A DNA stretch of 64,000 nucleotides, taken from positions 6,186,899-6,250,898 of the forward strand of contig OX359202.1 in assembly GCA_947172415.1 (NCBI GenBank). The letters run 5' to 3'. Below the pieces are notes generated by a model, which worked only from the letters and a program-made list of their open reading frames with translations, did not search any database and was not told the DNA's origin. Positions 53,596 through 64,000 of the stretch are shown one piece after another (position 1 is the stretch's first letter; the number at the start of each line of letters is the position of its first letter). The translations under genes and the position numbers were made by a program. This stretch comes from Chondrosia reniformis. Taxonomy: Eukaryota; Porifera; Demospongiae; Chondrillida; Chondrillidae.

Positions 53596-56500
53596 ATGGG
53601 AGTTAGCTTGTCCAAGGAGGAAGTTGAAAAACTGATCTCCACAGACCTTCGACTTATCAAGGATCAGTTTAGAATAAACTGCGAAATAAGCAAGGACGAC
53701 GCACTAACTGTTCCGATTGAACTTGAATGTCTTGTGAGTGACATGGTATTACGTAATTTAGTAGAATTATCGTTTGCTTTGGTCCAATTTGTAACCGAAT
53801 TTAGCACTTTAAACAACAAGTTGCACTCTCCATTTAACAGTAGACTAACTAAACTTGATAATTTAAGCGCATCATTTTCCAGAGCCCATGTTAGCACTTT
53901 GCAAAGAAGGAGAACGGAGACAACTATATATACATGATGGTTATTTAGTTTAGATATTCTAGAATTAATATTCGTTTAATAAACTACACAGTAATATATA
54001 ACTAGTATTAATGACTGTTACTATACGTTTGTGTGCAGGTAGGTAAAGAGTGGTTTAATAGTCTGAGCTGTGGCACAGTGCCTCTGGTCTCTCCTCTCAC
54101 ATTCCCACCAGAAGAGGCGGATCTATACCTACAGCCTTCCTGTACCATTCCACCTCCCGATGGCTGGCAGCTGCTATCCGTACACTGCATTCCAAGGGCT
54201 CCACACCACGACGAGGAGAACACACAGTGCAAGTGGGTCCTGGCTTGTTTTAACACATTTTTATGTATTTCCTTCAGTTTCATAATTAAATGTCATTGTA
54301 TAACTTTTAATTTTCCCCCATTATTTATTATTTTCCCATTTTCCCATTTTTCCATTTTTCCATTTCTTTATTTTTTTGTTTTTTCCCATTTATTTACTTT
54401 CCCCCTATTTCTCCATTTCTTTTTTTCCTTTCTCTATCCTAGTACTTCTTTATTTGATAAATATTTTCCTTTGCTGATATAGCATCAACTCTGACTCCCA
54501 TGCCTCCAGTGCCAAGTATAATACTGACAGTTTGTGGGAGTTTCTGAGTCAGGTTGCCTATGGCAACAGACACCTCTTTTGGTCAGAATGTATCAAGAAA
54601 TTGTATAACCTTCCAGGGCTGAAGGTGGATAATCCTGTCCTATCAGCAGTAAGAGTATTAGCTACACTTTGTATCTATGGTGATTGTGTAATGTTTCAAT
54701 GTATGTACTCAGTACGTTTGTAAACCAATTCCCAGCTGTTTCATTTCATTCAAGACAACTTCATATTTCCTTTCTTACGTATATGCAGGACTTTTTTCAG
54801 GCGGTAGTCAAGAAATTGTACAATTTGCCTGTTCAAAGGATTAAAGCAAATGAATGTCTTCAGACTCCGACATTAAACAGTGGCACTTCTGAGGGACTGG
54901 GCCACCATCCTGGACTGAGCCACCATCCTGGACTGAGCACTCTACTGGTTGCCTTGGAAACCGATCAGTCTTTTTACTTGATTTATCCTCATGAAAAATT
55001 CACTCTTCGTGAAATGGCTCTCTACTCTCCCGCCGTAACCTTGGAGATGGAGACCAAAGTTCAATTCATAGCCTATCAGCTCTTTTCCTGTCTGGGACGC
55101 CTTCATCAAAATGGGATCACCATGGGAGAGTTGAGTATTGATAATGTCTACATTAATGATTGTCTCTGGGTCCACCTGAAGACGCCTCAGTGTGGACTTC
55201 GGACAGAAAAACAGGTTGTCACGGCAACAGTCAAAAAGACCTTACAACCTAGCAAGAGTGCTGAGGTTATATGGGGGAAAGTCCCCAAGCTGTCCCTTGC
55301 TGAAGCCTTGCATAGGTGGATGAGGGGAGAGTTGAGTAACTTTGATTACTTAATGATCCTGAATTATGTAGCTGGTAGGAGAATGGAAGATTCCAACAAT
55401 CATCCTATCATGCCCTGGGTCACAGATTTCGAAAAGGAGAGTGGAAGTTGGAGAGATCTGAGCAGATCAAAGCACCGCCTTTCCAAGGGCGATAGGCAGC
55501 TAGATTTTGCCTTTCATGGGGCCAAAGAAGAGAATAGAGTTAATTCTGAGTCCAACATGGTCCCCCATCACATTGGAGATCTTCTGACTGATGTCACCTA
55601 TTACATGTACATGGCCCGACGCACACCCCAGGAGGTTCTCTGTTCTCGTGTGCGTCACAATTGGGTTCCAGGAGAGTATCCGGCCTCCATTCAGCGCATG
55701 TACCAGTGGACGCCTGATGAGTGCATCCCAGAGTTTTACTCGGACCCTTCCATCTTCAAATCCAGACACGACGACCTCCCTGATCTCAAGGTACCAGATT
55801 GGTGCAATAGTCCTGAGGACTTTATTTCATGGCATAGGGCTGTGCTAGAAAGTGATCACGTATCATCTCAAATTCATAACTGGATCAATCTTGTTTTTGG
55901 GTACAAGTTGACTGGGGAGGCAGGTCTAAAGGCCCGTAATCTCTACCTCTCAATTGAGGACCACCACTCGAAGCTGATGGGTTGTGGGGTTGTCCAATTG
56001 TTTGAATCTGCCCATCCTTGTAGGATGATTGCAAGTAAATGCACGCCTTATGTGGTAGAGCACCCTCTCTACAATCCGCTGCTAAAGCCTTCAACCAGAT
56101 CAAGGACTGAGTCGGTGCTCTCATTGGAAAAGGGAGGAGACACTATGAGCAGTCCAAAAGGCATTGAGGAAAAAGCCTCTCTGAAGGAGAAAGAAAATCT
56201 GGCTACGAGTGATTTTGAAATGACATACAGGAGTGTCAGACTAGAGGATTCAAAGGCACCTCACCTCCATCCAGTTCAGAATGAGTCACCAAGGGTTACC
56301 CGTTTCAATCCTGTTCGTGATAACTCCTTTGAAGAGCTGTCTCATTTGATGTACTCTTCTACTGATGGAGCTGGTTCTCTGGATGAGACTGATTTTGGGA
56401 CGGCTGACATGTCACATGTTCATGAAGTGCAGTTAATTGATACCATGGCAACCAGTAAGGCGAAGGGACCACTGACTAGAGTCACTCAAACATTTATTCG

Positions 56501-59500
56501 TCGCACCCAAATCCCCAATGAAGGAGAAGCTTTCAACTGGCAAAAAGAGCCAATCAAATTGCCTAAAAACTTCTCTCCAATCAGACAGTTGGAAAGACTG
56601 GAAGAATATGGCTACTTTTGTCATAAAAATATCAAAGCGCAGCCAAATGGAGAAATATTTGCTACCAAATGGACCACAGAGGATCTGCTAGATTCTCCCG
56701 TAAGTACACATGGCAGCCATTTTCTAAATTTTAGGTTGTCATCTCAAGAATATAGCCTTACCAAATATGGCAGTATTATTGCACAACACCCAATTGGATA
56801 CATAACCACAGCTGCCCAACCTATTCTCTGATTTAATAGGTTATGATAGTCAACTGTATATTGGTGGGTGAGAATAATTATTTCATTTGTTCTCTTCAAG
56901 TCAACCCAAATTCCTTCCAAATAATATTAAATATTAATATCCAATTGAAATTTAACCACACTGTGAAATCATAAAATTTTAATGATTTAACAGATGTGGT
57001 TAAATTTCAATTGGATTATTTATGAAATTGGCCACATTTATAGTTTCAAGCTACTTTGAAGAGACATACAGGAAGTCTGATCATTTGGTGGTATCGTTTC
57101 ACATCTTGTGCCAATAGTTGATAAGATAATGTTGAATCCTTTCCAGGATAAGTTGACTTATTGCATAAAGAAGTTAAGTTTTATGTACTTCATTTTCAAT
57201 TCATTTAAGATAATTGGTAATATAGTCTGGCCTTTGGGAATTAAGTGGCTGTAGATTCAGAGACTGTTGCCATGGAAACAGACATTTTCAAATGTTGTCC
57301 TGTGTGGTATCAGTATATATACATTCATGTAGGTATATGATATAATACAGTGTACATTATTGATTTAATTATACTTCAGTTTGGCCAAGCTTAAGTTTTG
57401 CTTGAAATAATAATGAGGTTGAAGTTATTGAATTCCTCCTGTATACATGGAAGTGTAGTTTAAATAGGTATAACTCATTAGGTCATCCATTTTCCAATTA
57501 GCTATTTGAACTATGAAGTAATTTCTAGACTCATGTTCACTGATCTGTTCTGTCAAATCGAATGAGGCAATTCTGTTCTGTTTTGTCCATATTAGGATGT
57601 GCTATTGCACAACATGACTCAGCTATATTGTAGTATATAATGGGGTATGTCCATATTAGGATGTGCTATTGCACAACATGACTCAGCTATATTGTAGTAT
57701 ATAATGGGGTATGTCCATATTAGGATGTGTTATTACACAACATGACTCAGCTATATTGCTGGTACATAATGGGGTATGTCCATATTAGGATGTGCTATTG
57801 CACAACATGACTCAGCTATATTGCTGGTACATAATGGGGTATGCCCATATTAGGATGTGCTATTGCACAACATGACTCAGCTATATTGCTGGTATATACA
57901 TAGTGGGGTATGCCCATATTAGGATGTGCTATTGCACAACATGACTCAGCTATATTGCTGGTATATACATAGTGGGGTATGCTCATATTAGGATGTGCTA
58001 TTGCACAACATGACTCAGCTATATTGCTGGTACATAATGGGGTATGTCCATATTAGGATGTGCTATTGCACAACATGACTCAGCTGGAGATATCATGGTG
58101 AATACCACTATACTGTATGCCCAAATAAGCATATATTCTTATAGCATTATTTAACACCTCAGGGAAGATAAGGACACATGAAATAGCTGAGCTAAATTCT
58201 TGTAGAGTTTAGTAAATTCCGTTTGAAAGTAAAATGGTGAATTGGGTTGAAATACCACACAATTACAAATAATTGAAGCATCGTTTTCCTACGCCTATTA
58301 TGACTGCCATGAATGACGCTACGGAAACACATTAATAAAAACACTATTTTCCTAAAACTGTGACCAGCATGCCAATAGAACTCGAATGAGGAAGTTAGTC
58401 CGGCTTGTTTCCCTTCTTCTTCAGTTAAATGTCTCATCATATGATACAACTACTTCAATTCTTTCAATTACAAAATAATTTTTTTCTTTAGGAAGATGAG
58501 AGTGTGGATGAAGGAGACGATTCCTTTTTCTGGGAGAAGGACAACGCTTTGTCTCTGGAAGAAGGCATCATGCGAGATATTGCTTCAGCTACTTGTGTGA
58601 CAGCTGAATTATTTCTCTTTGCACATCTCAAAACTACACTGCCAAAGGGGATGTCCCTGACTCAGCGAGTTAATCATTTGAAGGTGTATATGGAAGAAAA
58701 GAAACATTCCATCCCATAGTAAGTTATTATTCAGAGAGTGTTCCAGTACTCTGTAAGTAGGGGATGACTTGGAATCAAGTATGTTCCATGTATAGTGTAT
58801 TGTAAGGTATTTGAATAACTTGAAAAACCCTTTGATCATTTGTGTTGCTAAGCATTTATTGTGTGCACAGAAATGAGCTATGTAATATGTAAGAGTTCTT
58901 GATAAACTCCTCTCTTTTCTCTTTTCTGCAGTTTTGTGAGTCACTTGGTTGAGTATGTCTTTCTCCACATGAGGAAGCCATCCAATGTGACTAGCCTTGG
59001 GTTGCCAGGCAACTCGGTACCTCTTCTGCTGCAGCAATTCGTTCCAGTATTTCCACATCCACTGTACTTCAAGGAAATCTACATATTCCTCAGTCACTTA
59101 AATTCACTAAAAAGTAATATTTTGGCTCAGTTAACCAGACAGGAATCCAGTAGTTGCCATGGTAACATTGCATGTACACCTCTCATTGAGTTGGTCACAG
59201 AGAAATGGCCAATTCTAATAAATGTTGTAGATGAACAAGGTCTGAGTCTTCTGTTGGGTCACGTCACAGAGCTGTTCCGTTTGCCCAAACTTTCTGCTGA
59301 TCTGGTTAGGTGCATATTTAATGTAATTGTGCCATCTCTCTCCCAAAGTGTCCTGGTAAAGCACTTGCTGCATGTGATTCAAGATGTCTATGACACTCCC
59401 ACTGAACCATACAGCTATGCCTACCTGCTGCAGCAGCCATTTTTGAGCACTGTAATTAGAGCATTTGGCTTAAGGATCTTCCTACGCTATTTCTTGCTTT

Positions 59501-62500
59501 ATGTTCGAGATGCTGTGCTAGATCCAAGTGGGGTACGCTTCCCTTACCTCAAGCAGAGGCCAGTGGATGGTCTTGTCCGTGAAAAAAAGCACTCCAATAG
59601 ACCTTCTTATGTCAACCTGGAGGAGACGTTTCCCTTTAGTATAGATGTAGGTAGCCCATCCCCATCTCCCTTCCCAACTCCAACCTCTCTCCTCGAGGGG
59701 GACTCTGAGGAGGAGACTATGTTAGGAGAGGGTGAAGGGGCTAGGGAGGAGAAGGGAGACTATGCAGAGTACTCCATTTTGTTACAGGCGGATATGCAAT
59801 CCCATGAGGTGGACCATTCTTCTGAACACTCACCTGCCATAGCTCAAAACTCTCTTGAGATTCTTGATGAAGCTGATTTTGTAAAACCTCTTCTCACCTC
59901 TGAAATGGAACCAGTTGAAGAGGATTCTACCTTATTCCCTTTTGTGGGGGAAGACCCTGTAATATCTATAGAGTCGAAGGAGGATTCTATTCTTGATGCT
60001 AGGAGCTTCAGACAGTCTTTGACTGAAGAACCCGATGCAGCAACAGTGACTGTTGACCAGAAAGATGCTCCAGTCATCCAAGAAACTCATGCCACCACTG
60101 ATGAGAGGAGAGATTTGAAATCTCAGGAGTCGGCAGACGACAAATTTGTTGGGAAAATAGATGATAAGATGAGGGACACTTGTATGTTTCTCTCAAAGGT
60201 GTCCAGGGAGAGCCTCAATTGGTTAATGAGATACCTAGGGCCCATCTTAGGCACCAAGCACATTGCGCAACCTCTCCTTGAGGGACTGCCCCGAAGCTTT
60301 GTGGCATACATGAGGGGACAGACAAAGAGTGTGCTAGCCCTGGAATGTATCAGTCACATGATTGGTATCTATGGCAACGTCATCATCACTGACCTCCTCC
60401 TTCCACGTGTTAGCAGTTGGGTGAGTAATAATGGAACAAAACATTAATTACATTTTCAGAATATTTAAGTGAATGTACGCAGTCACTTGTAAGCTTTTTA
60501 AGTTTATAATTACAAAAGAGTAAAACAAGTAGTTCTGAATGTTTAAGACCAAATCTTCTTCCATTACTTTAGGCTGCTCCAATTGAGAGTCGGCAGTTCA
60601 CAAAGCAATCTGAGTCAGGTCTATCAGCAGCTGTCACTCTGTTGCAGGTCTGTGTCGAGTCAATGGATATCAACAGTTTGGAAGATTGTGTTTTGGTATG
60701 CGCAGACAGTAACACATTCTCTAGGTTCCTCTGTTGGCCAGCCCATACCATCAGCTGCCATTTAAGTATGCCCTCTTCTCAAGGTACTAAGAATATCTTC
60801 CCAAAGGGTTCATCTTTCAATCTCTTTTGGCATCTAAAGATGCAGTTTTTAGATGCTCAAAAGAAAATTGAAAAATGAAGTTGAAACCCTTTCAGAGATA
60901 AATTTAACTATTTAGAAGCAACCTGTATATGCTAAGAATGTTTTAATCCCTTTATATATGAATATTTAGGCACATTTACTATATGAATGGCTTGATTACA
61001 TTTGTAGATGTACGCTACAGACTATTTCCAGCCGTTTGCTCACACCATTACATCATCAATAAACATCTTCTCTACTGGGTCTCAGACTCGATTCCTTATA
61101 AGCAAGAGAGTGCTACAATTGCTTCTCGCAGTCTGCAGGAGACTAGGTCGGGAGAAGGCACTCACATTTGAGGCTTTAAAGACTGCCATCACCTTCTTCT
61201 TCTCCCCTTGTGATGAGCTATTCACTCCCTCCCTTCAGCCCCTGCCATCCTCAAGCCTTGCTGTCTCCAGACTGGATTCAATAACTCCAGACTACACTCC
61301 ACAGGGAGACCCCATAGCCCTTGCCCAACTAAGAGAAGTATTCACTCTAAAATTTATCAAATACGCATACGTGCAGTTCTGCCACAAGATTGGACAAATT
61401 AAACTAAAAGATGTATTGCACAACATTGATGCTGTAGAAACGATCGCTTACAGAGAGGAATTGGATGACACTTTTGTGTTGGAATTTGAAGACTCCATCG
61501 ATGCTTCCTTTAAGCGACTCTTCTACCCATCAGATGCCTCTGAAGAGGACTCGGGAGACGAGATTGACTCAGATGTGTTCTCCTCCTTTGGTCCTTTGGA
61601 CGATCTATCCGAAGGTGGTCTGCAGCTGAGGAGAAGCACGTGGTTTACTCCTCTGGAGGAGGAGGAGGAGGAGGAGAACACATCTGCTACCAGGCAGGCT
61701 CACTCGACCTTTCTATTGCATCATGGCCCAGAGCCTGAAGATCCAAGACAGCAGACATCAGCAGCTGTCAGTCAGCAGGAATCCAATAGGTTAGTTTGGT
61801 TACCATGAACTCCGTCTGATGGATCACCTTAGTAACACACTCTAACCACAATTAGATACATTTAAATTTTTGTTTAGTTAAAGTTATAACTATAACTTCT
61901 TCCCATTGGTCTAATTTGGCTCAGAGATTCTACTAGTGAAGATCACCATGGCAACCACCTCCAGGGGAAGTGGGCAAGCTACTGGCAGTCAGAACTAAAT
62001 AGCTGTCAGTTACATGATATGCCTGAAAGTACACCATCTCAACCGTATCCCTTTATGCCATCCTTTGCAGTTGAAGGCATCCCATATCAGCCCCTTCATT
62101 ACAGCAACCTAAAGCTACAAGCTTACACAGGCCACCGGAGTACCATTACTAGGCTGAACATCTTTGAGGATGAGACTATGTTTCTGAGTGCCGGGAGAGA
62201 CAAGACAGTCAAACTGTGGTCACTGCAGAACTATGGCAACGGTTCGGCTGCCTGTGGTCCTCAGCTGACTTACACTCTGCACCAAAAACAGGTGATAGGA
62301 CTACAGTACTTGGACCTGTTGAGATGGGTGGCCTCCTGTGGAACCTCTCTTCATGTGAGCTCAGTACAGTGGTATCACCTGAAGTTCGTACAATAGCTAA
62401 ATATTTTCATTCTACATACTCCCATTTCTTTTGCTTTAAATTAGTCCTCTCTGTACTGTACTTTCTAAGATTTGATCAATTGTTAATTTTGATCTTGTTT

Positions 62501-63487
62501 ATGTTGGCTTGTGTGTGTTTGTGCTTGCTCAGATATGGGATCCTGATACTGGGCTCCTTTTGAGGGAGTACCATCCTCCCAAACCAGGGGATTGGGTTGC
62601 CATGACAACCACAGCAGTCCCTTTTCCCACAGTTGTTCTTGGTGGCCAAAATGGTACAGTTCAGCTGGTGGACGCAAGGATGAAGGACCTTGCACAAACC
62701 TGGAGGATTAACAATGAAGGTAGTTACATTCCTACTCGGCAACGCAAAGCTGTGACTACTATGTCTGTGTTACAGGCGGCAGTAATTTGAAGCGGCTAAC
62801 TTCAGACTTCCATAACACATGGATAGCCGGCTCATTAACTGGATCTTTGTTGTTTATTCTGGATTCTCGAATGGGAGACCTGCAGTCATTGTGGAAGGTC
62901 ACAGATCATTCTTCTGCGACTGTTGGAGGTGTAAGTTCTATTGTTTCATCACGATAATTAATACAATTATGTTAATTTTAATTATTTTGTCTTCTTTGAA
63001 AGGTATTTGGTTGTGAAGTTTTGGGAATGCAGTCAACTCAATTCGGCCATCTTTTAGCTAGCACTAACAGCGGACATCTTGCTGAATGGAGCAAAACTGG
63101 AAATTGTCTACAGATGAAGAAAGGTAAGTTGACTTTGTACTTGTCATTTCAATGGGTACATCTGTACTTCCATCAATAGACTCGTCCATACCACTACAAA
63201 GTTTTGAGGTCTTTGGAGATCAAGTAATTGGAGTTGCACCGGGAAGTCAACTAGTTTTTCAAAGTGACATTAGCACCAAGGTATAGTCATCCATGCATAG
63301 TGTATTAGTTGTTCCTGTGTATTATTTGTGTGTCCATTTATTGCAGTTGAAATCTGCCGAAGGGCAGCGTGTTGTTAAGGTACAGAACAAGGCATTGAAA
63401 GGAAATGTGATAGCCTGCAGTGTCCTTCGCAATAAGAGAGCTTTTCTTCTTGGAAGTGACACGGGAACTATTCTTCTTCAAGTTTAA
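53596..63487 (+). CDS. WDR81: WDR81 (BEACH domain plus C-terminal WD40 repeats)
   Basis: Endolysosomal regulator that, with WDR91, lowers PI3K complex activity and supports endosome maturation in animals. Fourteen exons in exact phase: 53596-53733, 54039-54232, 54483-54648, 54789-56699, 58492-58718, 58932-60420, 60573-60695, 61008-61789, 61925-62354, 62533-62719, 62776-62930, 63003-63123, 63180-63280, 63347-63487; 2054 residues. N-terminal kinase-like/PH-BEACH lead, then the BEACH core (MPWVTDFEKESGSWRDLSRS, SKGDRQLDF, TDVTYYMYMARRTPQEVLC, EYPASIQRMYQWTPDECIPE, FYSDPSIF, DWCNSPEDFI, WINLVFGYKL), a long acidic middle, and WD repeats (YTGHRSTITRLNIFEDETMF, SAGRDKTVKLWSLQNYGNG) ending RAFLLGSDTGTILLQV. 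MGVSLS at the start would suit N-myristoylation. Frame 1 continues past the strong donor gtgagt at 53734, but phase and homology require splicing there. Confidence 0.95.
54490..54510 (+). other. WDR81 exon 3 start, after pyrimidine-rich intron
   Basis: Intron 54233-54482 is dominated by ttt/ccc-rich sequence (cattttcccatttttccatt). It holds no gene and supplies a long polypyrimidine tract to the acceptor at 54481-54482. Confidence 0.5.
56925..57026. repeat. Short hairpin repeat in WDR81 intron 4
   Basis: aatccaattgaaatttaacc-type arms: tatccaattgaaatttaacc at about 56938 faces ggttaaatttcaattggatt at about 56998 around a 40-bp loop. A small MITE-like foldback. Confidence 0.7.
57588..58088 (+). 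repeat. 62-70 bp tandem repeat in WDR81 intron 4
   Basis: Eight copies of a unit with catattaggatgtgctattg, cacaacatgactcagctata and ataatggggtat; length varies through a gta/gtatatacata insertion. Contains the AP-1-like core tgactca in every unit. Confidence 0.95.
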
Positions 63488-64000
63488 TATTTTCTAAATT
63501 TTAAAAGCTGTTGATCCCTAACATATAAATTTGTGTTTATAAACCTATTTCTATCAGTGCATCTGTTAAATCAGGCAATATTTCTTTCTCCCAAAGAAAG
63601 ACTTCGGTCACTTGATTGGTCTGCAGTTGACATTTTCGTGATTGCAGCCTTACAGATTTCATGTAGTCAACTCCCCCTGTATATGCCTTATATAGTCCCA
63701 ACAGCCTTTATTTATCATTCAGTTGCTTAATAGAACCAATTGGTATAAATAAATAAACAGTTGTTATTGGAATTGTTTAATTTCTAATGTATCTTTAAAA
63801 TGTTTTTAAAATGACCATCTTCACTAATATTTAATATCTGCAGTAAATAAGCTAGTTTTATAGACCCTTTAATGAGATAACTTGGTATCATTCAAAGCAT
63901 TTGTAATTACATTCATGATTACATTGTCATGCAACCAAGTATCAGATGTTCTATACAAGTTATTTGACTAACAGTGATTAAATGTGCAAACAGTCTTATC
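63488..64000. other. WDR81 3' flank
   Basis: A/T-rich, with aataaataaa near 63746 as a likely polyadenylation signal. No further gene recognised up to the window edge. Confidence 0.5.

Noticed and set aside
53734-53937. Separate small gene or WDR81 read-through of about 114-124 residues
   Set aside because: A strong donor gtgagt at 53734 joins in phase to 54039 (VGKEWF), which aligns with the WDR81 N-terminus. The remaining frame is probably intronic, though a short read-through isoform cannot be excluded.
54483-54860. Internal duplication in WDR81 (KKLYNLP occurs in exons 3 and 4)
   Set aside because: Flanking residues do not align and the region matches the WDR81 order without duplication; probably coincidence.

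Overview
The window is animal nuclear DNA. Genes have many short GT-AG introns, low-GC intergenic DNA and many intronic repeats. The proteins include a CatSper sperm channel, WDR81, GCC2/GCC185, SETD3, AK7, MED6, CCDC97, EXO1, CSE1L and DNAJC22. Gene density and the mix of animal and betaine-lipid-type genes fit a compact early-branching invertebrate; a demosponge is my best guess, but it is an inference and not proven.

Layout, left to right: CatSper alpha subunit (-, runs off the left edge); GRIP golgin GCC2 (+); SETD3 (-); CSE1L/exportin-2 (+, one exon); glyoxalase I (-); a BtaA-like DUF3419 enzyme (+); two tandem copies of an unrecognised secreted-protein gene (+); adenylate kinase 7 (-); a small PH-domain gene (+); DNAJC22 (+, one exon); MED6 (-); CCDC97 (+, one exon); EXO1 (-); a GMC oxidoreductase (+, one exon); 5.7 kb of satellite and transposon debris; WDR81 (+) to the right end. 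Six adjacent pairs are head to head, with start codons only 30 to 246 bp apart.

The genes do not form one pathway. Themes that recur are endomembrane traffic (GCC2, WDR81, DNAJC22), cilium/sperm function (CatSper, AK7), nuclear and expression machinery (MED6, CCDC97, CSE1L, EXO1), actin histidine methylation (SETD3) and small-molecule metabolism (GLO1, BtaA-like, GMC).

The repeat content is the most unusual part. (1) A foldback MITE-like family sits in introns of SETD3, the BtaA-like gene, AK7 and EXO1, and several copies carry a sequence matching most of the hammerhead ribozyme core. (2) GCC2 holds at least four intronic minisatellites, one coding minisatellite whose 14-residue unit is exactly two heptads, and a recent duplication of a 192-bp exon. 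One intronic array starts exactly at the exon edge, so every unit repeats the 5' splice site. (3) A roughly 2.4 kb tandem duplication copied the secreted-protein gene together with broken ends of both neighbours. (4) A roughly 170-bp satellite is interleaved with two near-identical 1 kb modules and one diverged inverted module.

Exon borders were derived by hand by keeping reading phase across GT-AG junctions. For CatSper, WDR81, the PH gene, the secreted-protein genes and nearly all of GCC2 the phases close exactly.
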